Shown piece after piece: positions 1 to 6,393 of a DNA stretch of 19,163 bases. Each line of letters begins with the position of its first letter. Positions within the stretch are counted from its first letter, which is position 1. This DNA comes from a bacterium UBP15_UBA6099 (GTDB lineage Bacteria > UBP15 > UBA6099), in NCBI GenBank assembly GCA_002435745.1, contig DIWT01000037.1, positions 1-19,163 on the forward strand, read 5' to 3'. Under the pieces are notes generated by a model. The model saw only the letters and a list, made by a program, of their open reading frames with translations, was not told the origin of the DNA and searched no databases. A program made the translations under genes and the position numbers.

Positions 1-60
1 CGCAGAAACTACTTTACACAACTAAAAAACTTCCGATTAAATAGCAAACCACTAACTTTA

Positions 61-88
61 ATTATATATAATCACTACCGCTTGTCAA
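61..88 (-). promoter_or_regulatory. Strong sigma-70-type promoter firing leftward out of the window
   Basis: Read on the minus strand there is a TTGACA box (83-88) and a TATAAT box (61-66) with a 16-base spacer, a full consensus match in both hexamers. Transcription would start near position 53-55 and leave the window, so the gene or RNA it serves is not visible. The surrounding first 165 bases are markedly AT-rich compared with the rest of the window, as expected for a divergent promoter region upstream of the + strand GreA-like gene. The match is seen directly; activity is inferred. Confidence 0.6.
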
Positions 89-149
89 TGCTAAATTATG
101 AAATGCTTGTTATTAAGCGGTTGAATCTTTCGTTTAGCGTTTAAGACCG

Positions 150-158
150 TGTTATATT
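150..158 (+). promoter_or_regulatory. Possible extended -10 promoter element, upstream of the GreA-like gene
   Basis: A TATATT hexamer (153-158) is preceded by TGT, giving an extended -10 motif on the + strand. No good -35 box sits 16-18 bases upstream. If used, it would give a leader of about 290 bases that contains the hairpins at 171-186 and 350-383. The nearer promoter at 372-400 is the better candidate for the downstream gene, so this is a weak call. Confidence 0.25.
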
Positions 159-170
159 GTAAAATTCAGA

Positions 171-186
171 GCCTGCCGCCGCAGGC
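171..186. repeat. GC-rich hairpin in the 5' non-coding region
   Basis: GCCTGC (171-176) and GCAGGC (181-186) are perfect inverted copies around a CGCC loop. The hairpin marks the switch from AT-rich sequence (1-165) to GC-rich sequence. It is not followed by a clear T run, so I do not call it a terminator. The rest of 1-454 holds the promoters listed separately and no credible gene: the open frames there are shadows or overlap the promoter. Confidence 0.5.
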
Positions 187-349
187 CCTGCATTCCGCAT
201 CTTTTATGTTGCGTATTTCACAATTGCGCTACCAGCCTTTAATTTCAACCGCGCTTCACGCCCTCGCTACCGGCGCGGGATGAATTCTTTTCGGCTCTTG
301 CTTCCGCAAGACAGTTTGACCCGGCATCCGGGCGCGATGAAATGTTTTA

Positions 350-383
350 CATCGAAGTCGGCTGCCTGCGCTTGACTTCGATG
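350..383. promoter_or_regulatory. Perfect 10-bp inverted repeat overlapping the -35 box (possible operator)
   Basis: CATCGAAGTC (350-359) is repeated in inverted form as GACTTCGATG (374-383) with 14 bases between. The right arm covers the last four bases of the TTGACT -35 box (372-377) of the promoter for the GreA-like gene. The spacing of the arm centres, 24 bases or slightly over two helical turns, suits a dimeric regulator, but a simple RNA or DNA hairpin or chance is also possible. The repeat itself is seen directly; operator function is inferred. Confidence 0.4.
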
Positions 384-400
384 CCGCAGATGTATAGAAT
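372..400 (+). promoter_or_regulatory. Promoter for the GreA-like gene
   Basis: TTGACT (372-377) and TAGAAT (395-400) are separated by exactly 17 bases, five of six matches to consensus in each hexamer. Transcription would start near 407, giving a leader of roughly 48 bases before the ATG at 455. An AAAGG at 441-445 may serve as a modest ribosome binding site. Confidence 0.6.
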
Positions 401-454
401 TTACAGTCCGAAAAAGACGGACGGGCGCATAAAAAGCCCGAAAGGCGCTTTAAC

Positions 455-2008
455 ATGGCGAAGAGCTTCAAGGAAGGCGATTGGGTCTGGCATAAAACTA
501 ACGGCATCGGAAAAGTAAGCCTGAGTTCCGATTCCGAGCTGTTGGTGGAGTTCGAAGGCGGGAAAGACGAGATATTCGACACCGCCGGCAAGAAACGCGC
601 TCCCCTCGTTAAACTTTCGCCCCGGGGTTTTCATCTCAGGAAACGGGACGAAGCGGAACAGTTTTCCAAGCATATTAATCAGGAGCCGCTGGACGCCGCT
701 CTGGCTCTGGTGGAAGATCAGCAGGCGGAGATAACCCCCGCCGAACTGAAGGGGCTGGTCTGCCCGGCGCTGATCGCCGAGAGCGAGTTTGTCGAATGGC
801 AAGCGCGCCTCGTTCAGGCGGCGAAATCCGACCCGAGATTTGAAGTGGACAAGTCCGGCAAGATATCGTATAAGGGAGAACTTGGGGAGATCGCGCAGGA
901 ACTGCTCGCCCGCTTCAGGCAGTCCCCCTCGCTGAAGGACAAACAGAAAATCGTCAGAGACATGATGCAGCTCGAACAGAAAGGCGTCCCGATGGAGGAT
1001 GTCAGGGAAACCGCGGTGACCTTCTTCACGGGAACCGCGATGAACAAAACGAACAAAATGGGCGCCCGACTGGAGGCGCTCATTTTTTTAGAGACGCTGG
1101 ATCCCGAACAGCACGACGCCATCAAAGGCTCCATATACGACGAAATCCGCATGTTCGACGTCGAACAGTCGGCGGTCGCGGTGTCCGAAATCATGGACAA
1201 CGCGGTGCGCAAGCGCCTCTTTGAGCTTCTGCTTGAACTCAGCCCCGAACAGTTCCTAGACACCGCGTTCATGCTCACCAAGAGGTTCAAGAAAACCCAA
1301 CGCGACTGGACGCTCGACACACTGTTGGCGATGGAAGACAAGTCCTACATCAAACACATAGTCGATGTGGCGATGGCGGATATCGCGACCAATATGCAGC
1401 CCTTCGTGTGGGTGTCGAAGACCCAGATTGAGAAATGTTCCGATATTGCCGATGTCGCCCCGCCTGCGGACGAGGTCATTTCCTCCATGTTCAGGATTCT
1501 CAACAACATTCACTTCACATCCGCATACTCCTGCCGCAACAATTCCGACGGCCCCAGCGTCACCCGCGAGGAAGACGAACTGGTCAAGCTCCTCAAGGAC
1601 GAGAAGAAAATCGGCAAGTTCCTAGACGCGCAACCCGCGGCCGTAGTGTCCCTCTTCGCCTCCCACTTCTTTGACTGCATCGCGTTCGATTTCGAGGAGC
1701 GGCAGAAACGTCTGCGGGAACTTAAGAACAAATACCCCGACATCGAAGTGACCGAAGCGAAACGCCACAGCGAACAGGACGACGTCTACAGGATAACACG
1801 CGAGAAATACGACCAACTCGTGAGCGAACTCAGCGACATAAACACCTCTAAAATGGAAGAAGCGCTATCCGACATCCGCACCGCCCGCGAATGGGGCGAC
1901 ATCTCCGAAAACGCCGAACTCAACATCGCTCAGGACAAACAGAGGATGCTTCTGGGGCGCAAGAACGAAATCGAGCGGATACTCGACAACTGCGAAGTCA
2001 TCGACTGA
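455..2008 (+). CDS. GreA-related protein: long N-terminal region plus C-terminal GreA coiled coil, no FKBP-like domain
   Basis: 517 residues. Residues 445-517 align throughout with the N-terminal coiled coil of GreA transcript-cleavage factors (Y..L..EL.......I..AR..GDxxENAE...A...Q......I..I...L....VID). The two acidic tip residues that bind the catalytic metal in E. coli GreA (Asp41, Glu44) correspond to Asp482 and Glu485. The protein then ends at VID, exactly where the RNA-polymerase-docking FKBP-like domain normally begins. Residues 1-60 look like a small beta domain of CarD/SH3 type (inference); about 60-440 is helical and unassigned. Chlamydial and spirochaetal GreA proteins also carry long N-terminal extensions, but there the whole GreA is retained. 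The stop is TGA followed at once by TAA, and no GreA C-terminal sequence follows in any frame, so a simple frameshift is unlikely. Single-gene unit with its own promoter and terminator. The family link is firm for the coiled coil; the function is a guess (RNA polymerase secondary-channel binder). Confidence 0.8.
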   Translation: MAKSFKEGDWVWHKTNGIGKVSLSSDSELLVEFEGGKDEIFDTAGKKRAPLVKLSPRGFHLRKRDEAEQFSKHINQEPLDAALALVEDQQAEITPAELKGLVCPALIAESEFVEWQARLVQAAKSDPRFEVDKSGKISYKGELGEIAQELLARFRQSPSLKDKQKIVRDMMQLEQKGVPMEDVRETAVTFFTGTAMNKTNKMGARLEALIFLETLDPEQHDAIKGSIYDEIRMFDVEQSAVAVSEIMDNAVRKRLFELLLELSPEQFLDTAFMLTKRFKKTQRDWTLDTLLAMEDKSYIKHIVDVAMADIATNMQPFVWVSKTQIEKCSDIADVAPPADEVISSMFRILNNIHFTSAYSCRNNSDGPSVTREEDELVKLLKDEKKIGKFLDAQPAAVVSLFASHFFDCIAFDFEERQKRLRELKNKYPDIEVTEAKRHSEQDDVYRITREKYDQLVSELSDINTSKMEEALSDIRTAREWGDISENAELNIAQDKQRMLLGRKNEIERILDNCEVID

Positions 2009-2043
2009 TAATTCATAGACCTTAGCATGAACATCAAAGACCA

Positions 2044-2068
2044 AAAGAAACTTTTCTAAAGTTTCTTT
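2044..2068. terminator. Bidirectional hairpin terminator between convergent genes
   Basis: AAAGAAACTTT (2044-2054), TCT loop, AAAGTTTCTTT (2058-2068): a perfect 11-bp stem. On the + strand it is followed by the T-rich ATTTCTCTT; on the - strand the right-hand flank is also T-rich. It lies 36 bases after the GreA-like stop and serves that gene directly, and probably the leftward operon ending at 2133 as well. A longer hairpin with the same AAACTTTT/AAAAGTTT core is found at 19130-19163. Confidence 0.75.
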
Positions 2069-2105
2069 ATTTCTCTTCAATACGTTTCACTGGGGGCCGT
2101 TCCCG

Positions 2106-2132
2106 CCCGTCGCTCCTGCATGCGGCGACGGG
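2106..2132 (-). other. GC hairpin immediately after the glycosyltransferase stop codon
   Basis: CCCGTCGC (2106-2113) and GCGACGGG (2125-2132) form a perfect 8-bp stem with an 11-base loop, abutting the last base of the leftward glycosyltransferase gene. There is no U run directly after it in the leftward transcript. It may stabilise the 3' end or act with the hairpin at 2044-2068, some 40 bases further on. Confidence 0.4.
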
Positions 2133-3206
2133 TCAGTCGGAGACTGAATTGTCGAGGAGCGCGCGAGCGGCGTTGAATACTTCTTCGACTTCGATTTGGT
2201 TGAGGCATTTGCGGTGAGGGCAATCAGGGTCGGAGCACGGGGAGCATTCGGCGTACAGACAGATGGTTTTAGAGCGAGCGCCGATGAGGCCGAATCTTTC
2301 TGGGAGAGTGGGGCCGTAGATGCCGACGCAGGGAGCGCCTGCGGCGTCGGCGACGTGGAGCGGGCCGGAGTCTACGCCGACTATCACGGAGCAGCGAGCC
2401 ATGAGAGCCGCAGAGTCGAGGATGGAGCCGCGCTCAAAGTCTTCGCAGAACGCGCCCTGCCCCGTCGCTGCGATAATCTCGTCGATGACTTCTTTGTCCG
2501 CGCGGGAGCCGAAGCAGATAACGGAGCAGCCGAGTTCGTCGCGGAGCCTTCGGGCGAGGGCGGCGAATTTTTCGGAAGTCCATCTGCGGGAGGGATGTCC
2601 GGCGCAAGGGATCAGGCCGACCGTCCGGGCGCCGGCAGGGACTCCGTTCGAGGCGAGAAAAGCTGCGGCGTATTCCCTGTTAGGAGACGGCAGCGGTATC
2701 TCAAGACTGGGGTCGGGATTCAGCGAGCCGAGGGCGCGCACAAGGTCCAGCGAGAGGTCGGCGGTGTGCCGGGAGTCTCTGTTCGAGTCGTCCACCGCAA
2801 AATCGGAGAACATCTGTTTGCTTCCGTAGCCGACCATGAATCTGGGACCGCCCATACGGAGCAGAAGGCTGGGGGCCAGTTTCCTCTGCGTGTCCACAAC
2901 CAGATCGAACTTTTCAGCGCGAAGCATTTTAACGAACCGCGCAAGAGAGAGCGCGTTCAGGGAATCGTACAGATGGAATTCCAGCAGCCTGTCCATGTGT
3001 TCGCAATTGTCGAAGACCGGGCGGACGTAGCCGCGTAGCAACTTGCCGATGAAGACGACCTCTGCGCCGGGAAAAAGTTTTTTAAGCTCCCTGAACAGGG
3101 GCGTGATGAAAAGCAGGTCGCCGAGGCCGGGAACGCCGATGTAAACGCCGATTTTGCGGATGTCGCGCAGTTCGGAGGGGGCTTTTTTAGAAATAGGAAT
3201 GAACAT
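2133..3206 (-). CDS. Glycosyltransferase family 9 (ADP-heptose:LPS heptosyltransferase-like)
   Basis: 357 residues from the chosen ATG at 3206. Family 9 transferases add heptose or related sugars to the LPS inner core at the cytoplasmic face of the inner membrane. Visible signatures: an N-terminal GLGDLLFITP loop (about residues 28-37); the donor-site motif VGVDSGPLHVADAAG (about 277-291), followed by GIYGPT; and a late Cys cluster (Cys321, 324, 329, 334) of the C-PC-C-C kind common in this family. The open frame extends 36 codons further upstream, but that would overlap the preceding gene; 3206 leaves a 37-base gap. An AAGGAG lies 17 bases before the ATG, further than usual, inside the palindrome GGAGAATTCTCC (3216-3227). 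Last gene of the leftward lipid/envelope block. The acceptor sugar cannot be predicted. Confidence 0.88.
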   Translation of the reverse strand: MFIPISKKAPSELRDIRKIGVYIGVPGLGDLLFITPLFRELKKLFPGAEVVFIGKLLRGYVRPVFDNCEHMDRLLEFHLYDSLNALSLARFVKMLRAEKFDLVVDTQRKLAPSLLLRMGGPRFMVGYGSKQMFSDFAVDDSNRDSRHTADLSLDLVRALGSLNPDPSLEIPLPSPNREYAAAFLASNGVPAGARTVGLIPCAGHPSRRWTSEKFAALARRLRDELGCSVICFGSRADKEVIDEIIAATGQGAFCEDFERGSILDSAALMARCSVIVGVDSGPLHVADAAGAPCVGIYGPTLPERFGLIGARSKTICLYAECSPCSDPDCPHRKCLNQIEVEEVFNAARALLDNSVSD

Positions 3207-3243
3207 GAGCGATTTGGAGAATTCTCCTTGCGCGGCGCGGGCG

Positions 3244-3474
3244 TCAGGCTTTGAATCTGTCGCCGTATTTTGCCGCGAAATCATCAAGGCGGGCGCGCAT
3301 AGCCTCCGCGCCAACCTCCGCAGTGTAAGCGAACGGCGGTTTTTTAAAGAGAGCGCCCATGCGCATGGCGTCGTCGATTTCCTGCGGGGAGGCGACGCCT
3401 TCTGCGGCGGCGCGTTCGGCTTCGGCGACGACTGCGGCGAAAATTCTGTTTAGTACAAGCTCACGGTTTTCCAT
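3244..3474 (-). CDS. Stand-alone 3-hydroxyacyl-CoA dehydrogenase C-terminal (3HCDH) domain protein
   Basis: 76 residues. The pattern of a basic NR, EA residues, EG(I/V)AS, an ID.AM.(.)G core, then PPF and a terminal L..FA..YGDRF matches the second C-terminal domain of long 3-hydroxyacyl-CoA dehydrogenases (the tandem 3HCDH repeat of FadB/FadJ-type and archaeal-type enzymes), which forms part of the dimer/substrate surface and carries no NAD site. The ATG (3472-3474) lies inside the end of the preceding dehydrogenase gene, giving a 14-base overlap, and there is no clear Shine-Dalgarno, so translation is probably coupled to that gene. It sits in the +1 frame relative to it, so a programmed shift or an indel could fuse the two. 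Probably works as a subunit of the adjacent enzyme (inference). Confidence 0.78.
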   Translation of the reverse strand: MENRELVLNRIFAAVVAEAERAAAEGVASPQEIDDAMRMGALFKKPPFAYTAEVGAEAMRARLDDFAAKYGDRFKA

Positions 3475-4318
3475 ATTCGTAGAACCCCTTTCCGGATTTG
3501 ACGCCGAGGGAGCCGGAGGCGATGAGGCGCTCGACTTCTTCGGGGGGCGCGAATCTGTCGCCGAAAGCGTCTTGGAGAATGCGCATGACTTTGTGTATGA
3601 GGTCGATGCCGAGCTGGTCAGCCATTTTGAAAAGACCGACGGGAAGTCCGGCGTCGGGTTTGACTAGGGCGCTGTCGATTTCAGCGCGCGACATGAGGCC
3701 CTCCTGTTCGCAGCGGGCGGCTTCGAGCATGGCGGCGCACAGGAGCCTGTTGACGATAAATCCGGCGGAGTCCGCGCATCGCACGGGGGATTTGCCGATA
3801 GCCTCCGCTAGGGCGCAGACAGAGGACATGGTTTCGTCGCTCGTGCGCGCGCCCTTGACCACTTCCACCAGACGCATCATCGACACGGGGTTGAAGAAGT
3901 GCATGCCCGCCACGCGCTCCGGGCGGGAGACGGCCTCGGCGATGGCCGAGACGCTCAACGCCGATGTGTTGGTGGCGAGGATTGCGCCGGGAGAGCAGGC
4001 CGCGTCCAGCTCGGAGAAAACCCGTCGCTTCAGGTCTAGGCTTTCGGGAACGGCCTCGATGATGAAATCGGCGTCCGCAAGCTCGTCGTATCCGAGGGTG
4101 ACGGAGATAAGTTTCAATTTCTGTTCCATCTCGTCCTCGGACATTCTGCGGCGTCTGACCTTGAACTCGTAAATCTGGCGGGCGTTCGCCACGCCGATGT
4201 CGAGGAAGCGGCGCTCGATGTCTTTCAAAACCACAGGGAACCCGGCTTGGGTGGCGACGAAAGCGATTTCGCCGCCCATGACGCCGGCTCCTACTATGCC
4301 TATTTTTTTGATGTCCAA
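3461..4318 (-). CDS. 3-hydroxyacyl-CoA (3-hydroxybutyryl-CoA) dehydrogenase
   Basis: 285 residues, the normal length of the short HBD/PaaH-type enzyme, which oxidises 3-hydroxyacyl-CoA to 3-oxoacyl-CoA with NAD(P)+ (or the reverse) in the cytoplasm. The Rossmann glycine motif GAGVMG is at residues 10-15 with Asp33 at the end of strand 2. NTSALS (117-122), the catalytic His140 in HFFNPV, its partner Glu152, and Asn190 in FIVNR are all present; KSGKGFYEYG closes the first C-terminal domain. The start is TTG, supported by GGAGG five bases upstream (4324-4328); no in-frame ATG fits. The last 14 bases overlap the gene for an extra 3HCDH domain. No thiolase, crotonase or acyl-CoA dehydrogenase is in the window, so it may serve beta-oxidation, butyrate-type metabolism or lipid modification. 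Confidence 0.92.
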   Translation of the reverse strand: MDIKKIGIVGAGVMGGEIAFVATQAGFPVVLKDIERRFLDIGVANARQIYEFKVRRRRMSEDEMEQKLKLISVTLGYDELADADFIIEAVPESLDLKRRVFSELDAACSPGAILATNTSALSVSAIAEAVSRPERVAGMHFFNPVSMMRLVEVVKGARTSDETMSSVCALAEAIGKSPVRCADSAGFIVNRLLCAAMLEAARCEQEGLMSRAEIDSALVKPDAGLPVGLFKMADQLGIDLIHKVMRILQDAFGDRFAPPEEVERLIASGSLGVKSGKGFYEYGKP

Positions 4319-4323
4319 ATCAA

Positions 4324-4328
4324 CCTCC
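4324..4328 (-). promoter_or_regulatory. Ribosome binding site fixing a TTG start (3-hydroxyacyl-CoA dehydrogenase)
   Basis: GGAGG on the minus strand, five bases before the TTG at 4318. It decides the start because the protein begins DIKKIGIVGAG, a standard N-terminus for the family, with no ATG available in frame. Confidence 0.7.
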
Positions 4329-4355
4329 GAATCGGGCGCGGCGCGCGGCGCCCAA

Positions 4356-5705
4356 TCATTTCATTTCGGCGGGAGCGTCGAGCGCGGGCGGTATGGTCGC
4401 GAACAGTTGATTCACGCCGCGCCGCCACTTCTCGAATTCCGCCGGGTCGTGTTTTTCCGGAAACTGCATGTAAATCTCGTTCGCTTTTTTCGCGGTGGAC
4501 ATGCCGTCGACCAGTTTGAAAATAAAACTCGGATTGTCGATCATTTTCATCAGCTTGATGACGCGTCCGAGAGCGGATTCCTGTTTCGCTTTGCCCGTGC
4601 CCCAGAAGTCCCTCGGTTTGATGATGCCTCTGCCGAGGAGTATATCAAGGAGTTTTTTCGGTTGAGAGACGAGAAACATCTGGAGGGCGTGTAACTGGGC
4701 GAAAGAGGCGTCCTGAAGGCGTTTGTATTCTGCGTTGTAGGGCCAGAGCGCCTCGACATCCGTCCTGCCGTTTTCGAGGGCGGAGTGGATGACGCGCGCG
4801 GCGATGGTGGCGGCGCGCAGCGAGCTGCCGACGCCGGAGCCGTCAATCGGGTTGCACTGGCAGGCGGAATCGCCGCAGAGGACAAACCCGTCGGCGACGA
4901 ACGAGTCGAAGCCGCGCCTGACGGGGATGGGAGCGCCGTAGCCGCCGCGAAGCAGGTTCGGCTTTACGTCCGGCGTGGAGGCTAGAAGCCCTGCGACAAT
5001 GTCTCTGGGCCGCGGCCTGCCGGGGAAGTTGATGAACCCGGCGAAGAAGTCCGCCATGCCCGGCTGCTCGCGGTGAATCCACTGAACGCCGTTGTTGATG
5101 CCGAAGACGACCCTGCTTTCGCGCTCGCGGGCGTCGTCCTTGTGGATTTCCCTGTGTGTGACGAACATCTCAGAGCGACTGATATATTTGGAGAAGCCGT
5201 ATTTGGAGGAGGAATGCTGTCTGAGAGCGCCGGAGATGCCGGTGGCGTCGATGGTGATGGAGGCGCGGATATCGATTTTTGAGCCGTCCGCCGCGCGCGC
5301 GACCATGCCGACGACGCGGTCGTTCTCGACGACGGGAGCGAGCGCTGCGGTCTTTTCCATGAAGCGGGCGCCGGCTTCGACGGCGTATCTCAACTGGCGA
5401 GCTGCCAGCATCTTCCTGTCCACGTTCATCTTCCCGGCGGTGTCCGCGACGAAAGAGAACGTCTTCTGTCCGGGAGGGAACACCTTGAAATTGATGTTGC
5501 CCTGAAGCAATTCAGGCGGTTCCGGGGCGGGCAGCCCGACTTCGTCGTAGATGCCCATGTTGACGTTGTCCCACCAGTCGTGGCCGAGGCCGGAAGTCTC
5601 TCTTCTGTCGATGAGGACGACGCTGCGGCCCATCCTCGCGAGGTTTCTTGCCGCATGGCAACCGGCGACTCCGGCTCCAGCGATTGCTACGTCATACTTG
5701 TTCAT
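4356..5705 (-). CDS. Geranylgeranyl-reductase-family FAD-dependent oxidoreductase
   Basis: 449 residues. N-terminal dinucleotide fold GAGVAG (10-15) with the ribose-binding acid of strand 2 in LIDRRE (31-36). A DATG segment (153-156) and the second FAD motif GDSACQCNPIDGSGVG (278-293) follow the usual order of the geranylgeranyl reductase / p-hydroxybenzoate hydroxylase fold. Members reduce isoprenoid double bonds (archaeal lipids, chlorophyll or quinone side chains) or act on other hydrophobic substrates; the HDWWDN stretch (42-47) near the N-terminus may shape the substrate site (inference). The ATG has GGAGG four bases upstream (5710-5714). The dehydrogenase starts 37 bases after its stop, suggesting co-transcription. 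The exact substrate is unknown. Confidence 0.82.
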   Translation of the reverse strand: MNKYDVAIAGAGVAGCHAARNLARMGRSVVLIDRRETSGLGHDWWDNVNMGIYDEVGLPAPEPPELLQGNINFKVFPPGQKTFSFVADTAGKMNVDRKMLAARQLRYAVEAGARFMEKTAALAPVVENDRVVGMVARAADGSKIDIRASITIDATGISGALRQHSSSKYGFSKYISRSEMFVTHREIHKDDARERESRVVFGINNGVQWIHREQPGMADFFAGFINFPGRPRPRDIVAGLLASTPDVKPNLLRGGYGAPIPVRRGFDSFVADGFVLCGDSACQCNPIDGSGVGSSLRAATIAARVIHSALENGRTDVEALWPYNAEYKRLQDASFAQLHALQMFLVSQPKKLLDILLGRGIIKPRDFWGTGKAKQESALGRVIKLMKMIDNPSFIFKLVDGMSTAKKANEIYMQFPEKHDPAEFEKWRRGVNQLFATIPPALDAPAEMK

Positions 5706-5763
5706 TTAGCCTCCCGGTCAAGCCCTTCCCGGCGTAGCGGGAGGGCGGCGATTTCAGTTTTTG

Positions 5764-5784
5764 GCGCGGCGGGTTAAGCCGCGC
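5764..5784. repeat. GC-rich hairpin between the small membrane protein and the reductase
   Basis: GCGCGGC (5764-5770) and GCCGCGC (5778-5784) form a perfect 7-bp stem around a 7-base loop in the 83-base gap between two leftward genes. The T run lies on the side that would not suit a leftward terminator, so it may be an mRNA-processing or stabilising structure. No separate promoter for the reductase is evident in this gap. Confidence 0.45.
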
Positions 5785-5788
5785 AATT

Positions 5789-6292
5789 TCATTTGTCGGC
5801 GCTCTTGTTTTTAAGCCTTGCTTCGAGGCGAGCCGCCTGCTCCTCTACGGACATCAGATGGGCGCCGAGGGAGAAACGGAGTTCCTCTCTGGCAAAATCT
5901 AGCGCGACCAGCCTTTCCCGCAATACCGATTCCCTCATGGCGACGGTTTCTTCCACCATGAGGGAAAAAGGATCCGCAACGTCGTGGATGAAATCTATGG
6001 AGCCTTCGATTGCGCCCTGCCCGCCTTTTACGGCGAAAACAGCGGGACGTAAACGCGCAGGGGCAGGCTCAAGCTTCAGATGTCCCTCATCGCGCAACGG
6101 AAACGACACCGACGAAACGGAGAGCCGCGCGGCGACGGAGAAAACGACGGCCGCAATGACGACCGGCGCGGCAACTCTCAAAGCCATTCTGAAATAATCG
6201 AACGGAGCGGCGGCGGCGCGGGCTTCCGTATTCGGGACCGCGCCTTCTTCCATGTTGCGCTTCAAGATATGTTTTCTGTCTTTCTTCATCAT
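5789..6292 (-). CDS. Hypothetical single-pass membrane protein with C-terminal coiled coil
   Basis: 167 residues from the first of two adjacent ATGs (6292). I do not recognise a family. A basic N-terminus (KKDRKHILKR) precedes one transmembrane helix near residues 38-55. A region of about 90 residues outside the membrane helix ends in a charged heptad-like stretch (REELRFSLGAHL, EEQAARLEARL) likely to form a coiled coil. By charge, the N-terminus should face the cytoplasm. The frame stays open to a GTG at 6307, adding five residues. Neither start has a good Shine-Dalgarno, so the start is uncertain. It lies directly downstream of the hairpin-rich intergenic region and upstream of the geranylgeranyl-reductase-like gene, whose stop-to-start gap is 83 bases, so it may head the lipid block. 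Confidence 0.6.
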   Translation of the reverse strand: MMKKDRKHILKRNMEEGAVPNTEARAAAAPFDYFRMALRVAAPVVIAAVVFSVAARLSVSSVSFPLRDEGHLKLEPAPARLRPAVFAVKGGQGAIEGSIDFIHDVADPFSLMVEETVAMRESVLRERLVALDFAREELRFSLGAHLMSVEEQAARLEARLKNKSADK

Positions 6293-6336
6293 TGAGCTTG
6301 CGACCACATTTCGACATGCGGGAAATGAGTTGTCGC

Positions 6337-6355
6337 GGGCGCGGAAACCGCGCCC
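6337..6355. repeat. GC-rich hairpin, 8-bp stem
   Basis: GGGCGCGG (6337-6344), AAA loop, CCGCGCCC (6348-6355), perfect. It resembles the short GC stem-loops dispersed through many high-GC intergenic regions; whether it is repeated elsewhere in this genome cannot be seen here. Confidence 0.6.
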
Positions 6356-6366
6356 CTACCGTAATA

Positions 6367-6393
6367 AACCCGCGTCTTTCACCAATGCGGGTT
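6367..6393. repeat. Hairpin, 7-bp stem
   Basis: AACCCGC (6367-6373) and GCGGGTT (6387-6393) are perfect inverted copies around a 13-base loop. The right arm ends exactly where the long palindrome at 6394 starts. Confidence 0.5.

Noticed and set aside
121..158. TTGAAT plus TATATT as a standard promoter
   Set aside because: The spacer is 26 bases; only an extended -10 reading remains possible and is listed with low confidence.
171..186. Rho-independent terminator
   Set aside because: A good but short stem without a following T run, and no gene ends beside it within the window.
256..591. Minus-strand open frame across the GreA-like promoter and 5' end
   Set aside because: It overlaps the promoter and the first codons of a well-supported gene and resembles nothing.
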